A stretch of 64,000 bases of DNA from Nigerium sp. GTDB lineage: Bacteria; Actinomycetota; Actinomycetes; Propionibacteriales; Propionibacteriaceae. The stretch covers positions 558,001 through 622,000 of the forward strand of contig JADJTH010000001.1 in the NCBI GenBank assembly GCA_016711325.1, in the 5' to 3' direction. Shown here piece after piece: positions 8,649 through 19,278 of this stretch. The translations under genes were made by a program, and so were the position numbers. Position 1 is the first letter of the stretch. Each line of letters starts with the position of its first letter. The notes under the pieces are model-generated. The model ran no database searches and was not told the DNA's origin. It saw only the letters and a program-made list of their open reading frames with translations.

Positions 8649-9666
8649 CGCAAGCCTCCGTCCACACCCGCGTCCACACCCGCGCCGTCGCGCGGGCCCA
8701 CGCGCCCCGGTGCCGCGGCAGTTCGCCCGCGTCGGCGTCGGCCGCCACCGCCCGCGAGCGTGGGAGCCGCCCCCACAGCGGTGCGCCGACCATCTCGGCG
8801 ACCAGGGTTCCGGGCGGTCCGGCCCGGTCGCCCACGACCACCCCCACCGCGCCCGCACCGAGATGCTCGCGCACGATCGCCGCCGCGGCGATCGCACGCA
8901 CCTGGCCGCGGACCGCCAGCACCGCCGCATCCGCACCGCGCACCAGGGGCATCGCGGCCGTCGCGCCGCCACGACCGGCATCCACGATCAGGGCGTCGTG
9001 GTGACGCGCGAGCGCGCCCACCACCGCGTTCAGCGCCTCGGCCCGGAGCGGGCACGCCTCGCGCCCGAAGGACACCACGGTCACGCCGGCGACGCGCGGC
9101 AACACCCCCCGCAAGTCGCCGACCTCACCCCTCGCGGCGAGCAGCCGGGACCACCGCCAGCCGGGCACCCGCTCGGCGCCGAGCACCAGGTCGACCCCGC
9201 CGCCGAGCGCGTCGGCATCGATCAGCGCGCACCTCACCCCCGTGCGGGCGCCGGCCAGGGCCAGCCCCGCCGCGAGCGTCGAGGCGCCCGCGCCCCCGGA
9301 CCCGCCGACGACCGCGATGGTCGGCGCCTGATGCTCGACCTCGGGAGCCAACACACTCGACAGCCACTCCCGCCCCTGCGGCAGCGGGATCACCTCGGCC
9401 CCCAACGGAAGCGACCAGGATCCGAGCTCGGCCGGCTCGTAGCCGACCACGTACACCCGCTCGCGCCGCTGCGGCGCCAGGGACGCCAACGCCGCGGCCC
9501 GGTCGCCGCCCACGAGGATCGCGCGGGCGGTCGGCCAGCACGACAGGGCGTCGTCGGGGTGCGCGACGGTCCGAATCGGCACCCCGAGAGCGGCCGCGCT
9601 CGACTCCACGGCGTCCTGGACGGCCTGATCCGACGTCAGCAGGGTTACGTCCTCATCACGATGCAT
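8638..9666 (-). CDS. CpaE-like septum-site/pilus localisation ATPase (helicase/secretion neighbourhood)
   Basis: 342-residue protein with an N-terminal receiver-like segment and a MinD/ParA-type nucleotide domain starting at about residue 125 (AVVGGSGGAGASTLAAGLA). The deviant Walker A reads GGSGGAGAST, with alanine where ParA proteins usually have lysine, as often seen in actinobacterial CpaE homologues. It is the first gene of the minus-strand pilus operon. The ATG at 9666 was chosen because upstream sequence is the divergent intergenic region. Probable role: positioning the pilus machinery. Confidence 0.8.
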   Translation of the reverse strand: MHRDEDVTLLTSDQAVQDAVESSAAALGVPIRTVAHPDDALSCWPTARAILVGGDRAAALASLAPQRRERVYVVGYEPAELGSWSLPLGAEVIPLPQGREWLSSVLAPEVEHQAPTIAVVGGSGGAGASTLAAGLALAGARTGVRCALIDADALGGGVDLVLGAERVPGWRWSRLLAARGEVGDLRGVLPRVAGVTVVSFGREACPLRAEALNAVVGALARHHDALIVDAGRGGATAAMPLVRGADAAVLAVRGQVRAIAAAAIVREHLGAGAVGVVVGDRAGPPGTLVAEMVGAPLWGRLPRSRAVAADADAGELPRHRGAWARATARVWTRVWTEACDGR

Positions 9667-9789
9667 GCCCCGACCATCGGCGGCCGTCCCGGCGTCCGCG
9701 CAGCCGATCCGCGCCCTGTGGACGACCGCCCCGCCCATCCACAGGGCACACGCCGGGCTTCGACCGGGACACGACGCGGACCACTCGCC

Positions 9790-9803
9790 TACCATCGGCC
9801 CCA
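9790..9803 (+). promoter_or_regulatory. Leaderless promoter of the methyltransferase gene
   Basis: TACCAT (9790-9795) lies 7 nt before the ATG at 9803, so transcription probably starts at the A of the start codon. There is no Shine-Dalgarno sequence. The rest of the 136-bp divergent gap (9667-9789) shows no gene and should contain the CpaE operon promoter. Confidence 0.5.
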
Positions 9804-10567
9804 TGTCCGCCTCCAGCCAGCCGGCGATCCCGCCGACCGCACTCCAGTGGCTGCTCACGGCCCAGGACGGTTCGATCAAGTCGGCCACCCGCCTGCTCGC
9901 CCTGGGCCGCACGGCAGCACCCGTGGCCGGCGCGCTCGACGCGAACGTCCGCCTCGTCGCCTGCGACACGAGCCGTGCGGGCGTCCGCGCGCTGCTCCAC
10001 CGCGCCCGCCACGCGCTGCCTGTCGTAGCCCAGCCCAGCCAGCTGCCGTTCGCGCCGGGCTCCTTCGATGTCGTGGCCGTCCATCAGTCGCTGCACACGC
10101 TGCCGGAGGGCTCGCTGGCGTCCATCGCACGCGTGCTGGCGCCGGGCGGGCACCTGGCCGTCAGCTACATCGTGCGCGACGACTCGGTGCCGTGGGTGCG
10201 CCGCCTGGGCGATCTGCTGCGCGACGTGGACCCGGCAGCCATGGCAGGCGCGTACGGCACCGACAGCGTCGAGCGCCTGACCACGAGCCGGTTCTTCACC
10301 GACGTCGCCGAACGCCGCCACCGGTTGTGGGCGCCGATCAGCCGCGTCAATCTGCTCGACATGGTCGCGCGCCGCTTCCCCGACCTGGACGCCGACCGGC
10401 TCGGCCAGCTCATGCACGCGGTCGGCCACCTGTACGAAACCTCGGCCCGCGTCCCTGAGCCGCTGCTGTTGCCCTATCAGGTCTCGTCCTGGAAGGCGGT
10501 CGTCGACCCTGTCGAGGCGGCGTCCGCTCTCGACGACCCCGATCCCGGCCTGCCGATCCGACTGTGA
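9803..10567 (+). CDS. Class I SAM-dependent methyltransferase
   Basis: 254-residue protein with a degenerate glycine-rich loop (LALGRTAAPVAGALDANVRLVACD, about residues 33-56), an acidic residue at the ribose position and a Methyltransf_11-type core (FAPGSFDVVAVHQSLHTLP, then LAPGGHLAVSYIV). Such proteins transfer methyl groups from S-adenosylmethionine; the acceptor cannot be told. The start is supported by the leaderless promoter. The gene sits between the Tad locus and the holin-like gene. Confidence 0.75.
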   Translation: MSASSQPAIPPTALQWLLTAQDGSIKSATRLLALGRTAAPVAGALDANVRLVACDTSRAGVRALLHRARHALPVVAQPSQLPFAPGSFDVVAVHQSLHTLPEGSLASIARVLAPGGHLAVSYIVRDDSVPWVRRLGDLLRDVDPAAMAGAYGTDSVERLTTSRFFTDVAERRHRLWAPISRVNLLDMVARRFPDLDADRLGQLMHAVGHLYETSARVPEPLLLPYQVSSWKAVVDPVEAASALDDPDPGLPIRL

Positions 10568-10631
10568 CCGTCGCGAGCCCGCCGGGCCTGCAACGCCGCT
10601 AGCATGGCGGACGAGCCAACTGAGGAGAACC

Positions 10632-11090
10632 ATGGCAGAGCCAGAGATCGCTGACGTCTTCAACGACATCACCGCCGACGTCAGGACCATCGTCAAAGGC
10701 GAGATCGAGCTGGCCAAGGCAGAGCTGGTGCCCCAGGCCAAGCGCCTCGGAATCGGGATCGGCCTGTTCGGTGCCGCCGTCTTCTTCCTGGCGGTCGCCG
10801 GCCTGCTCCTGTTCGTCTGCGGAGGGCTCGCGTTCAGCGCGCTGTACATGGGTGCCGTGCCCGTCGTGTGGGCCTTCACGCTCGGCTTCCTGACCATGGC
10901 CGTGCTGTTGCTCATCGTCGCCGCGATTCTCGCCTTGATCGGCAAGACGCGCATGACGTTCACGGCGCCCGACGCCACGATCGGCGAAGCCAACCGCACG
11001 GTGGACGCCGTCACGTCGGCGATCGCGCAGGGCCAGGCGGACGTCCGCGCGGTCGTCGCGGGTACGCACATCACCCAGCAGCACCTCTGA
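10632..11090 (+). CDS. Phage-holin-3-6 / holin-X superfamily membrane protein
   Basis: 152-residue protein. An amphipathic N-terminal helix (residues 1-38) is followed by two hydrophobic helices (about 40-70 and 78-107) and a hydrophilic tail. This is the actinobacterial holin-X family, whose members are chromosomal and usually not phage-borne. GAGGAG lies 6 nt before the ATG, and TAGCAT (10600-10605) is a possible -10. No lysis genes are nearby, so a phage role is unlikely. Function in the envelope is unknown. Confidence 0.75.
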   Translation: MAEPEIADVFNDITADVRTIVKGEIELAKAELVPQAKRLGIGIGLFGAAVFFLAVAGLLLFVCGGLAFSALYMGAVPVVWAFTLGFLTMAVLLLIVAAILALIGKTRMTFTAPDATIGEANRTVDAVTSAIAQGQADVRAVVAGTHITQQHL

Positions 11091-11091
11091 C

Positions 11092-11108
11092 CCCGCCTCC
11101 GCGGCGGG
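11092..11108. terminator. Short convergent hairpin
   Basis: CCCGCC / GGCGGG with a 5-nt loop between the stops of the convergent holin-like and NUDIX genes. It is small and of modest confidence. Confidence 0.35.
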
Positions 11109-11114
11109 CGGCCG

Positions 11115-11789
11115 CTACTGGCCGGTGTCCAGCCCCGCACGGTGAAGGAAGCGCTCAGGCACCAGCGCGACGCGGCGCGCGTCCCACGGCCGTTCCCACC
11201 CTGCCACGGTCAACAGGCCGTCGATGAGATGGCCGGTGAATCCCCAGATGAACAGCTCGCCCACGACGAACGCCGGGCCGCTGTGACCCATCGGCAACCG
11301 CCACGTGACGCGGTTGGCGGGGTCGATCAGATCGCCCACGCGAATGCGGTGAACCGCGGCGATCTCGATCTCGTCCACGATCTCAAGCGGGTGCGGCTCG
11401 CGCCACCACCCCACCACGGGCGTCACGTCGTAGCCCGTCACCGCGACGTGCGCGGGCGGCAGGACGCCGAGCAGCTCGACGGTCGCCGCATCGATGCCGA
11501 CCTCCTCGCGCGCCTCGCGCAGCGCCGCCTCCTCGCTCGACGCATCCCCCGGCTCCACCCTGCCGCCCGGGAACGCGCACTGCCCCGCATGCTTGCGCAG
11601 GTGGGCGGACTTCTCGATGATCACGAGCTCCAGGTCGCCCGGCGCCGCGTCCACCGACGGCGCATCGAACAGGATCAGCACCGCCGCTGCCCGGCCACGC
11701 CGCGACTCCCGGCCACGGACGACACGGGCACCTGTGCCCGGCTCGGCCAGACGGGACTCCAGGCGGGCGAGAACGTCGGGACAACGCAT
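11115..11789 (-). CDS. NUDIX hydrolase, CoA pyrophosphatase type
   Basis: 224-residue protein with a NUDIX box at about residues 87-112 (GGRVEPGD then AALREAREEVGID), including the REAREE metal-binding core. The downstream LPPAHVAVTGYDVTPVVGWW segment is typical of CoA pyrophosphatases that cleave coenzyme A or its oxidised forms. The ATG overlaps the stop of the TlpA-like gene (ATGA). It is the last gene of an operon with nth and the thioredoxin-like lipoprotein. Confidence 0.85.
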   Translation of the reverse strand: MRCPDVLARLESRLAEPGTGARVVRGRESRRGRAAAVLILFDAPSVDAAPGDLELVIIEKSAHLRKHAGQCAFPGGRVEPGDASSEEAALREAREEVGIDAATVELLGVLPPAHVAVTGYDVTPVVGWWREPHPLEIVDEIEIAAVHRIRVGDLIDPANRVTWRLPMGHSGPAFVVGELFIWGFTGHLIDGLLTVAGWERPWDARRVALVPERFLHRAGLDTGQ

Positions 11790-12400
11790 CAGACCTCCAC
11801 TCCGAGATACGTACGCACGTCGGCGGCGAGTTGATCGGCCGAGGCGACGGCCCCCACGATCCGGTACTGGACGCGACCCTCGGCGTCCACCAGGAACGTC
11901 ACCGGAATGCCGCTGAATCGCAGCGGTCCGGCCGTCTGCTTCAAGGGATCGGTCAGGTGCGGGTAGGTCCACCCGGCGAACGCGGCGAATTCCAGGGCCA
12001 GCGCCGGATCGGGATCGTCGTGATCGATGCCCAGGATGGCCACCTTGCCCTCGGCTCGCCGGGCGAACTCCCGCAGGTGGGGCGCCTCCAGGCGGCACGG
12101 CGCACACCACTGCGCCCACACGTTGACCACCATCGGCTCGCCCCGCAGTGCGGCGAGATTGACCTGTCGCTCGCTGCCCAGGCAGCCCAGCACCAGGTCG
12201 GGCAGGCCGCCGCCGACCGGCGTCGCCGTCGCGGGCGTCTCGGGGCAGTCGGCGATGCCGGCCGCCTCGCGTTGGGCTATCAGCGCCGGGTCGATCGGAC
12301 GCGGCGGCAGCGGCTGAACCGGGGCCGCGGACGCCGCGCAGCCGGTGAACACGACGGCCGCGGCGGTCAGCAGCGCCACTGCGGGCCGCGGGCCGCTCAT
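11789..12400 (-). CDS. TlpA/ResA-like thioredoxin-fold lipoprotein
   Basis: 203-residue exported protein. A signal peptide ends in the lipobox FTGC (Cys near residue 19), so it is probably a membrane-anchored lipoprotein. The thioredoxin fold carries the redox motif WCAPC (about residue 105) and the cis-proline region FSGIPVTFLVD. Family members reduce or oxidise thiols outside the membrane, for example in cytochrome maturation. The start overlaps the nth stop (ATGA). Confidence 0.88.
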   Translation of the reverse strand: MSGPRPAVALLTAAAVVFTGCAASAAPVQPLPPRPIDPALIAQREAAGIADCPETPATATPVGGGLPDLVLGCLGSERQVNLAALRGEPMVVNVWAQWCAPCRLEAPHLREFARRAEGKVAILGIDHDDPDPALALEFAAFAGWTYPHLTDPLKQTAGPLRFSGIPVTFLVDAEGRVQYRIVGAVASADQLAADVRTYLGVEV

Positions 12401-13068
12401 CGCCGCGGCTCCCGGAGCAGCCCCGCCGCCACCTGCGGGTCGGTCGGGCCTTCGCCGAAGGCCGGACACAGGCCGGCAAGCGTGCACGCCCCGCAGGCCG
12501 GACGCCGCGCGTGGCAGCAGCGGCGTCCGTGCCAGATGACGCGATGGCACAGCACGACCCATTCGGACGGATCGAACAGCGCGCCGACGGCCTTCTCGAC
12601 CACCGTCGGGTTGGTCGACGTCACCCAGCCGAAGCGGTTCGACAGGCGAATGACGTGGGTGTCCGGCGTGATGCCGGGTACCCCGAAGGCGTCGCCGAGC
12701 ACCACGTTGGCCGTCTTGCGCCCCACGCCCGGGAGCGTGACCAGCTCGTCCAACGTGCCGGGCACGACGCCCCCGAACCTCTCGGTCAGCGCCGAGCCGA
12801 TGCCGATCAGGTGCGCGGCCTTCGCCCGGAAGAACCCGGTGGGTCGGATGATCTCCTCGAGGTCGTCCAACGACGCGGACGCATACGCACCGGCGTCCGG
12901 GTACCGGGAGAACAGCGCGGGCGTGACGGTGTTGACCCGGCGGTCCGTGGACTGCGCCGACAGCACCGTCGCGACGAGCAGCTCCAGCGGCGTGCTGAAG
13001 TCGAGCTCGCAGTGGGCGTCCGGGTAGAGCGCGGCGAGCGCGGCGTTCACCGCCTGCGGTTGGCCCAC
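12397..13068 (-). CDS. nth: Endonuclease III
   Basis: 223-residue DNA glycosylase/AP lyase of base excision repair. Visible are the helix-hairpin-helix LPGVGRKTANVV with the catalytic lysine, the catalytic aspartate in TPDTHVIRL, and a C-terminal [4Fe-4S] cluster motif C-x6-C-x2-C-x5-C (CHARRPACGACTLAGLC). The start is not certain. GTG at 13068 lies 4 nt after the RidA stop but has a weak ribosome site. It leads an operon with the TlpA-like and NUDIX genes. Confidence 0.92.
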   Translation of the reverse strand: MGQPQAVNAALAALYPDAHCELDFSTPLELLVATVLSAQSTDRRVNTVTPALFSRYPDAGAYASASLDDLEEIIRPTGFFRAKAAHLIGIGSALTERFGGVVPGTLDELVTLPGVGRKTANVVLGDAFGVPGITPDTHVIRLSNRFGWVTSTNPTVVEKAVGALFDPSEWVVLCHRVIWHGRRCCHARRPACGACTLAGLCPAFGEGPTDPQVAAGLLREPRR

Positions 13069-13072
13069 GTCG

Positions 13073-13543
13073 CTAACGGACGCCGACCGGCTCGACGACC
13101 AGCTCGATCTCCACGGGCGCATCCAGCGGAAGCACCGGCACGCCGACCGCGCTCCGCACGTGCTGGCCCGCCTCACCGAAGACGTCGACGAACAGCTGGC
13201 TGGCACCGTTGGCCACCTGCGGCTGTGCGGTGAAATCGGGCGTGCACGCGACGAACACCGTCGCCTTGACGACGCGCGCGATCGAGTCCAGTCCGCCGGC
13301 GACGGACGCCGCGGCGGCGAGCGCGTTCAGGCCGGCGACGCGGGCGGCGTCCACGGCCACCTCGATCGAGACCTCCGCGCCGACCTTGCCGCGCGCCACC
13401 AGCTCGCCGGCGATGGTCGGCAACTGCCCCGACGTCACCACGTGGCCGCACGTCGCCGTGGCCGGGACGTACGCGGCGACCGGAGCCGCGACCGGCGGCA
13501 ATTCCAGGCCGAGCGCCGAGAGGCGCTCGCTGGGGGTGGTCAC
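13073..13543 (-). CDS. RidA family protein
   Basis: 156-residue protein of the RidA/YjgF fold (VVTSGQLPTIAGELVARG region, later VKATVFVACTPDF and the C-terminal VELVVEPVGVR). Canonical RidA deaminates reactive enamine/imine intermediates, and the arginine in RSAVGVPVLPLDAPVEIE fits the active-site region. The GTG at 13543 overlaps the DUF4177 stop (GTGA), with AGGAAG 7 nt upstream. This extended subfamily sits beside DUF4177 in mycobacteria too. Confidence 0.82.
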   Translation of the reverse strand: MTTPSERLSALGLELPPVAAPVAAYVPATATCGHVVTSGQLPTIAGELVARGKVGAEVSIEVAVDAARVAGLNALAAAASVAGGLDSIARVVKATVFVACTPDFTAQPQVANGASQLFVDVFGEAGQHVRSAVGVPVLPLDAPVEIELVVEPVGVR

Positions 13544-13707
13544 CACTTGTCTTCCTGAAGCGGCCGTTTGAAGTAGGCCACGACGTTTTGAGGATTCGGA
13601 CCGGGGACGATGGCGACGAGCTCCCATCCGTCGATGCCCCAGGAATCCAGGATCTGCTTCGTTGCGTGCACCAGCACGGGTGCGGTGGCGTACTCCCACT
13701 TCGTCAT
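13540..13707 (-). CDS. DUF4177 small protein
   Basis: 55-residue protein starting MTKWEYATAPVLVHATKQ and containing WGIDGWELVAIVPGPN, the DUF4177 signature. It is coupled to RidA by a GTGA overlap. TAGGCT (13719-13714) lies 6 nt before the ATG, so the transcript is probably leaderless. The family has no known biochemical function; the conserved pairing with RidA suggests a shared task. Confidence 0.82.
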   Translation of the reverse strand: MTKWEYATAPVLVHATKQILDSWGIDGWELVAIVPGPNPQNVVAYFKRPLQEDKW

Positions 13708-13746
13708 GGCGTCAGCCTAGATCACGCCTGGCCGGCACCGAGGGGG

Positions 13747-14022
13747 TCACTTGCCCTTGGGCTTGCCGCAGAGCACGAACTGCCAGTCGGAGATATCGGT
13801 GCGCTGCCGCAGCAGTTGACGGCGCTCACGCTCGGTCATGCCGCCCCACACGCCCCACTCGATGCGGTTGTCGAGGGCCTCTGCCAGGCACTGCGAACGG
13901 ACGGCGCAGGCCAGGCACACGGCGCGCGCACGCTTCTGGTCGGCTCCATGGGGAAACAGCTTGTCCTGCATTCCCCGGCACTTGGCCTGAAGCGTCCAGT
14001 CGTCCGCGTCGACAAACGTCAT
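13747..14022 (-). CDS. WhiB-family iron-sulfur transcriptional regulator
   Basis: 91-residue regulator with four cluster cysteines C15, C36, C39 and C45, the turn GVWGG and the basic helix MTERERRQLL. The C-terminal KPKGK is basic. WhiB proteins hold a [4Fe-4S] cluster that senses redox or NO and act with sigma factors. GAGAGG precedes the ATG. The position divergent from a PonA2-type gene matches the mycobacterial WhiB4 context, but the paralogue cannot be fixed from sequence alone. Confidence 0.92.
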   Translation of the reverse strand: MTFVDADDWTLQAKCRGMQDKLFPHGADQKRARAVCLACAVRSQCLAEALDNRIEWGVWGGMTERERRQLLRQRTDISDWQFVLCGKPKGK

Positions 14023-14070
14023 TGCACAACCTCTCCGTCGTGCGGGTGAGCCTCTCACCGGCGTCACAGT

Positions 14071-14100
14071 ATGATAAACATCGGCGGCGGCGGCTGCCAA
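14071..14100 (-). promoter_or_regulatory. whiB promoter
   Basis: On the minus strand TTGGCA (14100-14095) and TATCAT (14076-14071) are 18 bp apart. This predicts a leader of about 40 nt before the whiB start. Confidence 0.5.
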
Positions 14101-14182
14101 ACACGGCCTGACCTGCCCCGTCCGATCGGGCGAGACGACGCCGTCGTCACGAGCCACCGTAGGCGGGGCCGATGCCGTCACG

Positions 14183-14194
14183 TAGGCTGGGGGC

Positions 14195-14195
<1 letters not shown>
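14183..14195 (+). promoter_or_regulatory. Leaderless promoter of the PonA2-like gene
   Basis: TAGGCT (14183-14188) lies 6 nt before GTG 14195. There is no ribosome site before either GTG 14195 or ATG 14210, which favours leaderless initiation at the GTG. Confidence 0.5.
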
Positions 14196-16611
<2,416 letters not shown>

Positions 16612-16612
<1 letters not shown>

Positions 16613-17520
16613 TGCTCGGTCGCCTTCTCGCCGCGGGGGTGTCCGCCGGCGTGGCCTGTGTCGCCTACGGTGTGCTGATTGAGCGCACGGCGTTCCAAGT
16701 CCGGCGGTTCACCGTCCCGGTCCTCCCCGAGGGCGCCGCACCGGTGAAGGTGCTGCATCTGTCGGACGCCCATCTGCTGCCTCGCCAGGGACGCAAACGC
16801 GACTTCATGCGCGGACTCGCGGGGCTCGAACCCGACCTCGTCGTGAACACCGGCGACAACATCGCCTCACCCGAGGCGATCGGCCCGCTGGTGGAGTCGC
16901 TGGGCCGCCTGCGGGACGTTCCGGGCGTCTTCGTGTTCGGCTCGAACGACGTCGAGGCTCCGCGTTTCAAGCTGCCCATCCGTTATCTGCTTCGCTCCAC
17001 GAGCAAGTCCACGGGTGCGGCATCCGCGCTGCCCACCGCCGAGCTGCAGGCAGCCCTCGAGGGCATCGGCTGGCACTTCCTCGAGCAGCGCACCGCCGAG
17101 ATGACGCTCCGCGGCACCACCTTCCGCTTCCGGGGCACGTCCGACGCCCACCACGACCTGGACGACTACGCTCAGGTCGCCGGGCCGGCCTCCGGTGACG
17201 CGGTCGAGATCGGCGTCACGCACGCCCCCTACCTGCGGGTTCTGGACGCCATGGTGGCCGACGGCCTCGACCTCGTCCTCGCGGGCCACACACACGGCGG
17301 CCAGGTGTGCCTTCCCGGCCACGGCGCTCTCACCACGAACTCCGACCTGCCGCGCGAGCACGCCAGGGGCCTGTTCACGCACGCCGGCAGCGGACGCCAG
17401 GCGTCCGTGCACGTGTCGGCCGGTTTCGGCATGTCGCCGTTCGCGCCGTACCGTTTCGCGTGCCCGCCCGAGGTGAGCCTGCTCACGCTCGTGGCGCGGC
17501 CGGACCTGGTGCCGATGTGA
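16612..17520 (+). CDS. Membrane-anchored metallophosphoesterase
   Basis: 302-residue protein. An N-terminal hydrophobic segment is followed by a calcineurin-like fold with the metal motifs LSDAHLL (D-x-H), GDN, SND in place of the usual GNHD, THAP and GHTHGGQ. The family includes YkuE/YaeI-like hydrolases of lipid-linked phosphates. The ATG overlaps the stop of the penicillin-binding protein gene (TGATG), matching the mycobacterial ponA2-Rv3683 pair. The SND variant may alter activity. Confidence 0.85.
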
Positions 17521-17567
17521 GATTCCGCGGCGAGTGAGTTATGATCGACCTCGGCTCAAGGGGCCAT

Positions 17568-17645
<78 letters not shown>

Positions 17646-17647
17646 CG

Positions 17648-17695
17648 GAATAGCCGCTCTGACGAGGGAGTTCTCCTTCGTCAGAGCGGCTATTC
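17648..17695. terminator. Strong bidirectional hairpin terminator after tRNA-Pro
   Basis: 18-bp perfect inverted repeat (17648-17665 with 17678-17695) plus further pairing near the loop. It directly follows tRNA-Pro and lies 12 bp from the stop of the converging ROK gene, so it probably serves both. Confidence 0.8.
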
Positions 17696-17706
17696 GGCGT
17701 CGCGCG

Positions 17707-19002
17707 TCAGCGCGAACTGGCCCCCTGGCCGGGCCCGCCCTCGGACGAACGGCTGCCCCCATGACCGACGCCGGTCCTGTAACCGGCCACCGAGCACGTG
17801 TCCACGTCCGCGAGCGCGCGGACGGGGCCTTCGAAGACCGAGCTCACCACCATTTCGCACCCGCCGACCAGCACGGCGTCGGAGCCGATTCCGGACGGGA
17901 CGATGGTTGCCAGCTCCTGGAGGGCCGGTAGCGCCGCCCGGCTGAATGCCGAATCCGTCGTCCGCTTGACGACCGGGTAGAGGTCGCGGAGGCTTCCGCC
18001 CAGCACCACCAGATCGACATTGAGGATGTTCACGAGGCTGGCGATGCCGAGTCCGAGATACGTGCCGACCCGATCGAGAGCCGGGGGGTTCTCGTCGAGA
18101 TTCGCGAGTGCCTGCCGCACACGCGACAGGTCCGAGTCGCCCAGCTCCAGGGTCTCCGCCACCCGCGCGAGGCCGATTTCCGTCTCCCAACAACCGTCAC
18201 GCCCGCACTGGCACCGCCGCCCATGGGGATCGATCAGCATGTGCCCCAATTCACCCGCGAATCCGCCGGCCCCTCGGTATGGCACGCCATTGAAGATCAG
18301 TCCGCCGCCGACCCCGAAGTCATCGCATCCGACATAGAGCACGTTGGCGACGCCGACCGCGACCCCTCGCCGATGCTCGGCGAGCGCCCCCAGGTCCGCG
18401 TCGTTCGCGACGCGGATCAGAAGAGGCGCCGTGAGCCGGGCCCGGAGCAAGTCCGCAAAAGCCACGTCGTGCCAGCCCAGGTGGGGCGCGAAACGCACCG
18501 TCTCGTCCTTGCCGACGACACCGGCCACTCCGACACCAATACCGAGGAGCTCCGACTCCGGTGCCAAGTCGGCGACCAGCCGCTCCAACAACTCGGAGGT
18601 GACACGCGCGACATCTTCTGGGTCATGCGAGCGGGGGGTAGCAGCTTGCGCGCGGGAAAGCATCGTGCCCCCGAGACCGAACGCCCCCGCACTGATGTGA
18701 TCGCCGCCCACGTCAGCCGCGAGCACCCGGACTCGGCCGGAGTCGGCGCGGACGAGAGGCGATGGCCGACCGGCGGTTCGACGACGGGTGGGCTCTTCCA
18801 CGACCACGAACCCTACGCTCTCGAGTTCGGAGAGCAGGTCGCCGACGGTGGAGGCCGCCAGCTGCATCCTGGCCGTGAGCTCTGCCCGCGACAACGGGCC
18901 CTCCGCATGAATCGTCTGAATCATGACCATCAGGTTGCGTTGGCGCATGGACTCGTGGTTGGTCCCCACGGTGGATCGCGCGCGCTTCGAGTCAGAACTC
19001 AT
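17707..19002 (-). CDS. ROK-family transcriptional regulator (NagC/XylR type)
   Basis: 431-residue repressor. A winged helix-turn-helix (about residues 15-85: GPLSRAELTARMQLAASTVGDLLSELE) precedes a ROK sugar-kinase-like fold (AADVGGDHISAGAF). The zinc-binding ROK motif is HMLIDPHGRRCQCGRDGCWE, all cysteines present. A long Gly/Ser tail is unusual. It lies downstream of an SDR gene and a sugar ABC operon on the same strand and is their likely regulator. The sugar effector is unknown. Confidence 0.9.
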   Translation of the reverse strand: MSSDSKRARSTVGTNHESMRQRNLMVMIQTIHAEGPLSRAELTARMQLAASTVGDLLSELESVGFVVVEEPTRRRTAGRPSPLVRADSGRVRVLAADVGGDHISAGAFGLGGTMLSRAQAATPRSHDPEDVARVTSELLERLVADLAPESELLGIGVGVAGVVGKDETVRFAPHLGWHDVAFADLLRARLTAPLLIRVANDADLGALAEHRRGVAVGVANVLYVGCDDFGVGGGLIFNGVPYRGAGGFAGELGHMLIDPHGRRCQCGRDGCWETEIGLARVAETLELGDSDLSRVRQALANLDENPPALDRVGTYLGLGIASLVNILNVDLVVLGGSLRDLYPVVKRTTDSAFSRAALPALQELATIVPSGIGSDAVLVGGCEMVVSSVFEGPVRALADVDTCSVAGYRTGVGHGGSRSSEGGPGQGASSR

Positions 19003-19013
19003 CGTTCAATCAC

Positions 19014-19037
19014 GTCCCATCGGTCCGGCGATGGGAC
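19014..19037 (-). promoter_or_regulatory. Inverted repeat before the ROK gene
   Basis: Perfect 9-bp inverted repeat GTCCCATCG / CGATGGGAC with a 6-nt spacer, ending 12 bp upstream of the ROK start. It could be an autoregulatory operator or a hairpin in the leader. The remaining gap to 19278 shows no gene. Confidence 0.45.
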
Positions 19038-19278
19038 CGCAGCGGGGTTCGTGCGGTGTCACCAGGCCATCCACCGACCGAGCATAGCGGCCCGAGTCGA
19101 GGTGCCGAACCGCCGAATGCCCCGTCGGTGGGCGGTCGGCGGCGATGATCGGGTCGCCAGTGCGGAGGTCGCGTCCGTGCCGTACGCGGCCAAGGGGGCG
19201 GCAGTCGGCTCGTGTGCTCCGATTGGAGCCCACCACCGCCCACCAGGCCACGTCCGGTGCGGCCGGTTCGACAAACGG

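Noticed and set aside
6877..10458. Very long plus-strand frames across the Tad operon
   Set aside because: They translate to Arg/Pro/Ala-rich sequence without domains, opposite clear TadB, TadA and CpaE genes.
10632..11090. Prophage lysis module suggested by the holin-like gene
   Set aside because: Holin-X-type proteins are common chromosomal genes in actinobacteria, and no endolysin, capsid, portal or integrase gene is nearby.
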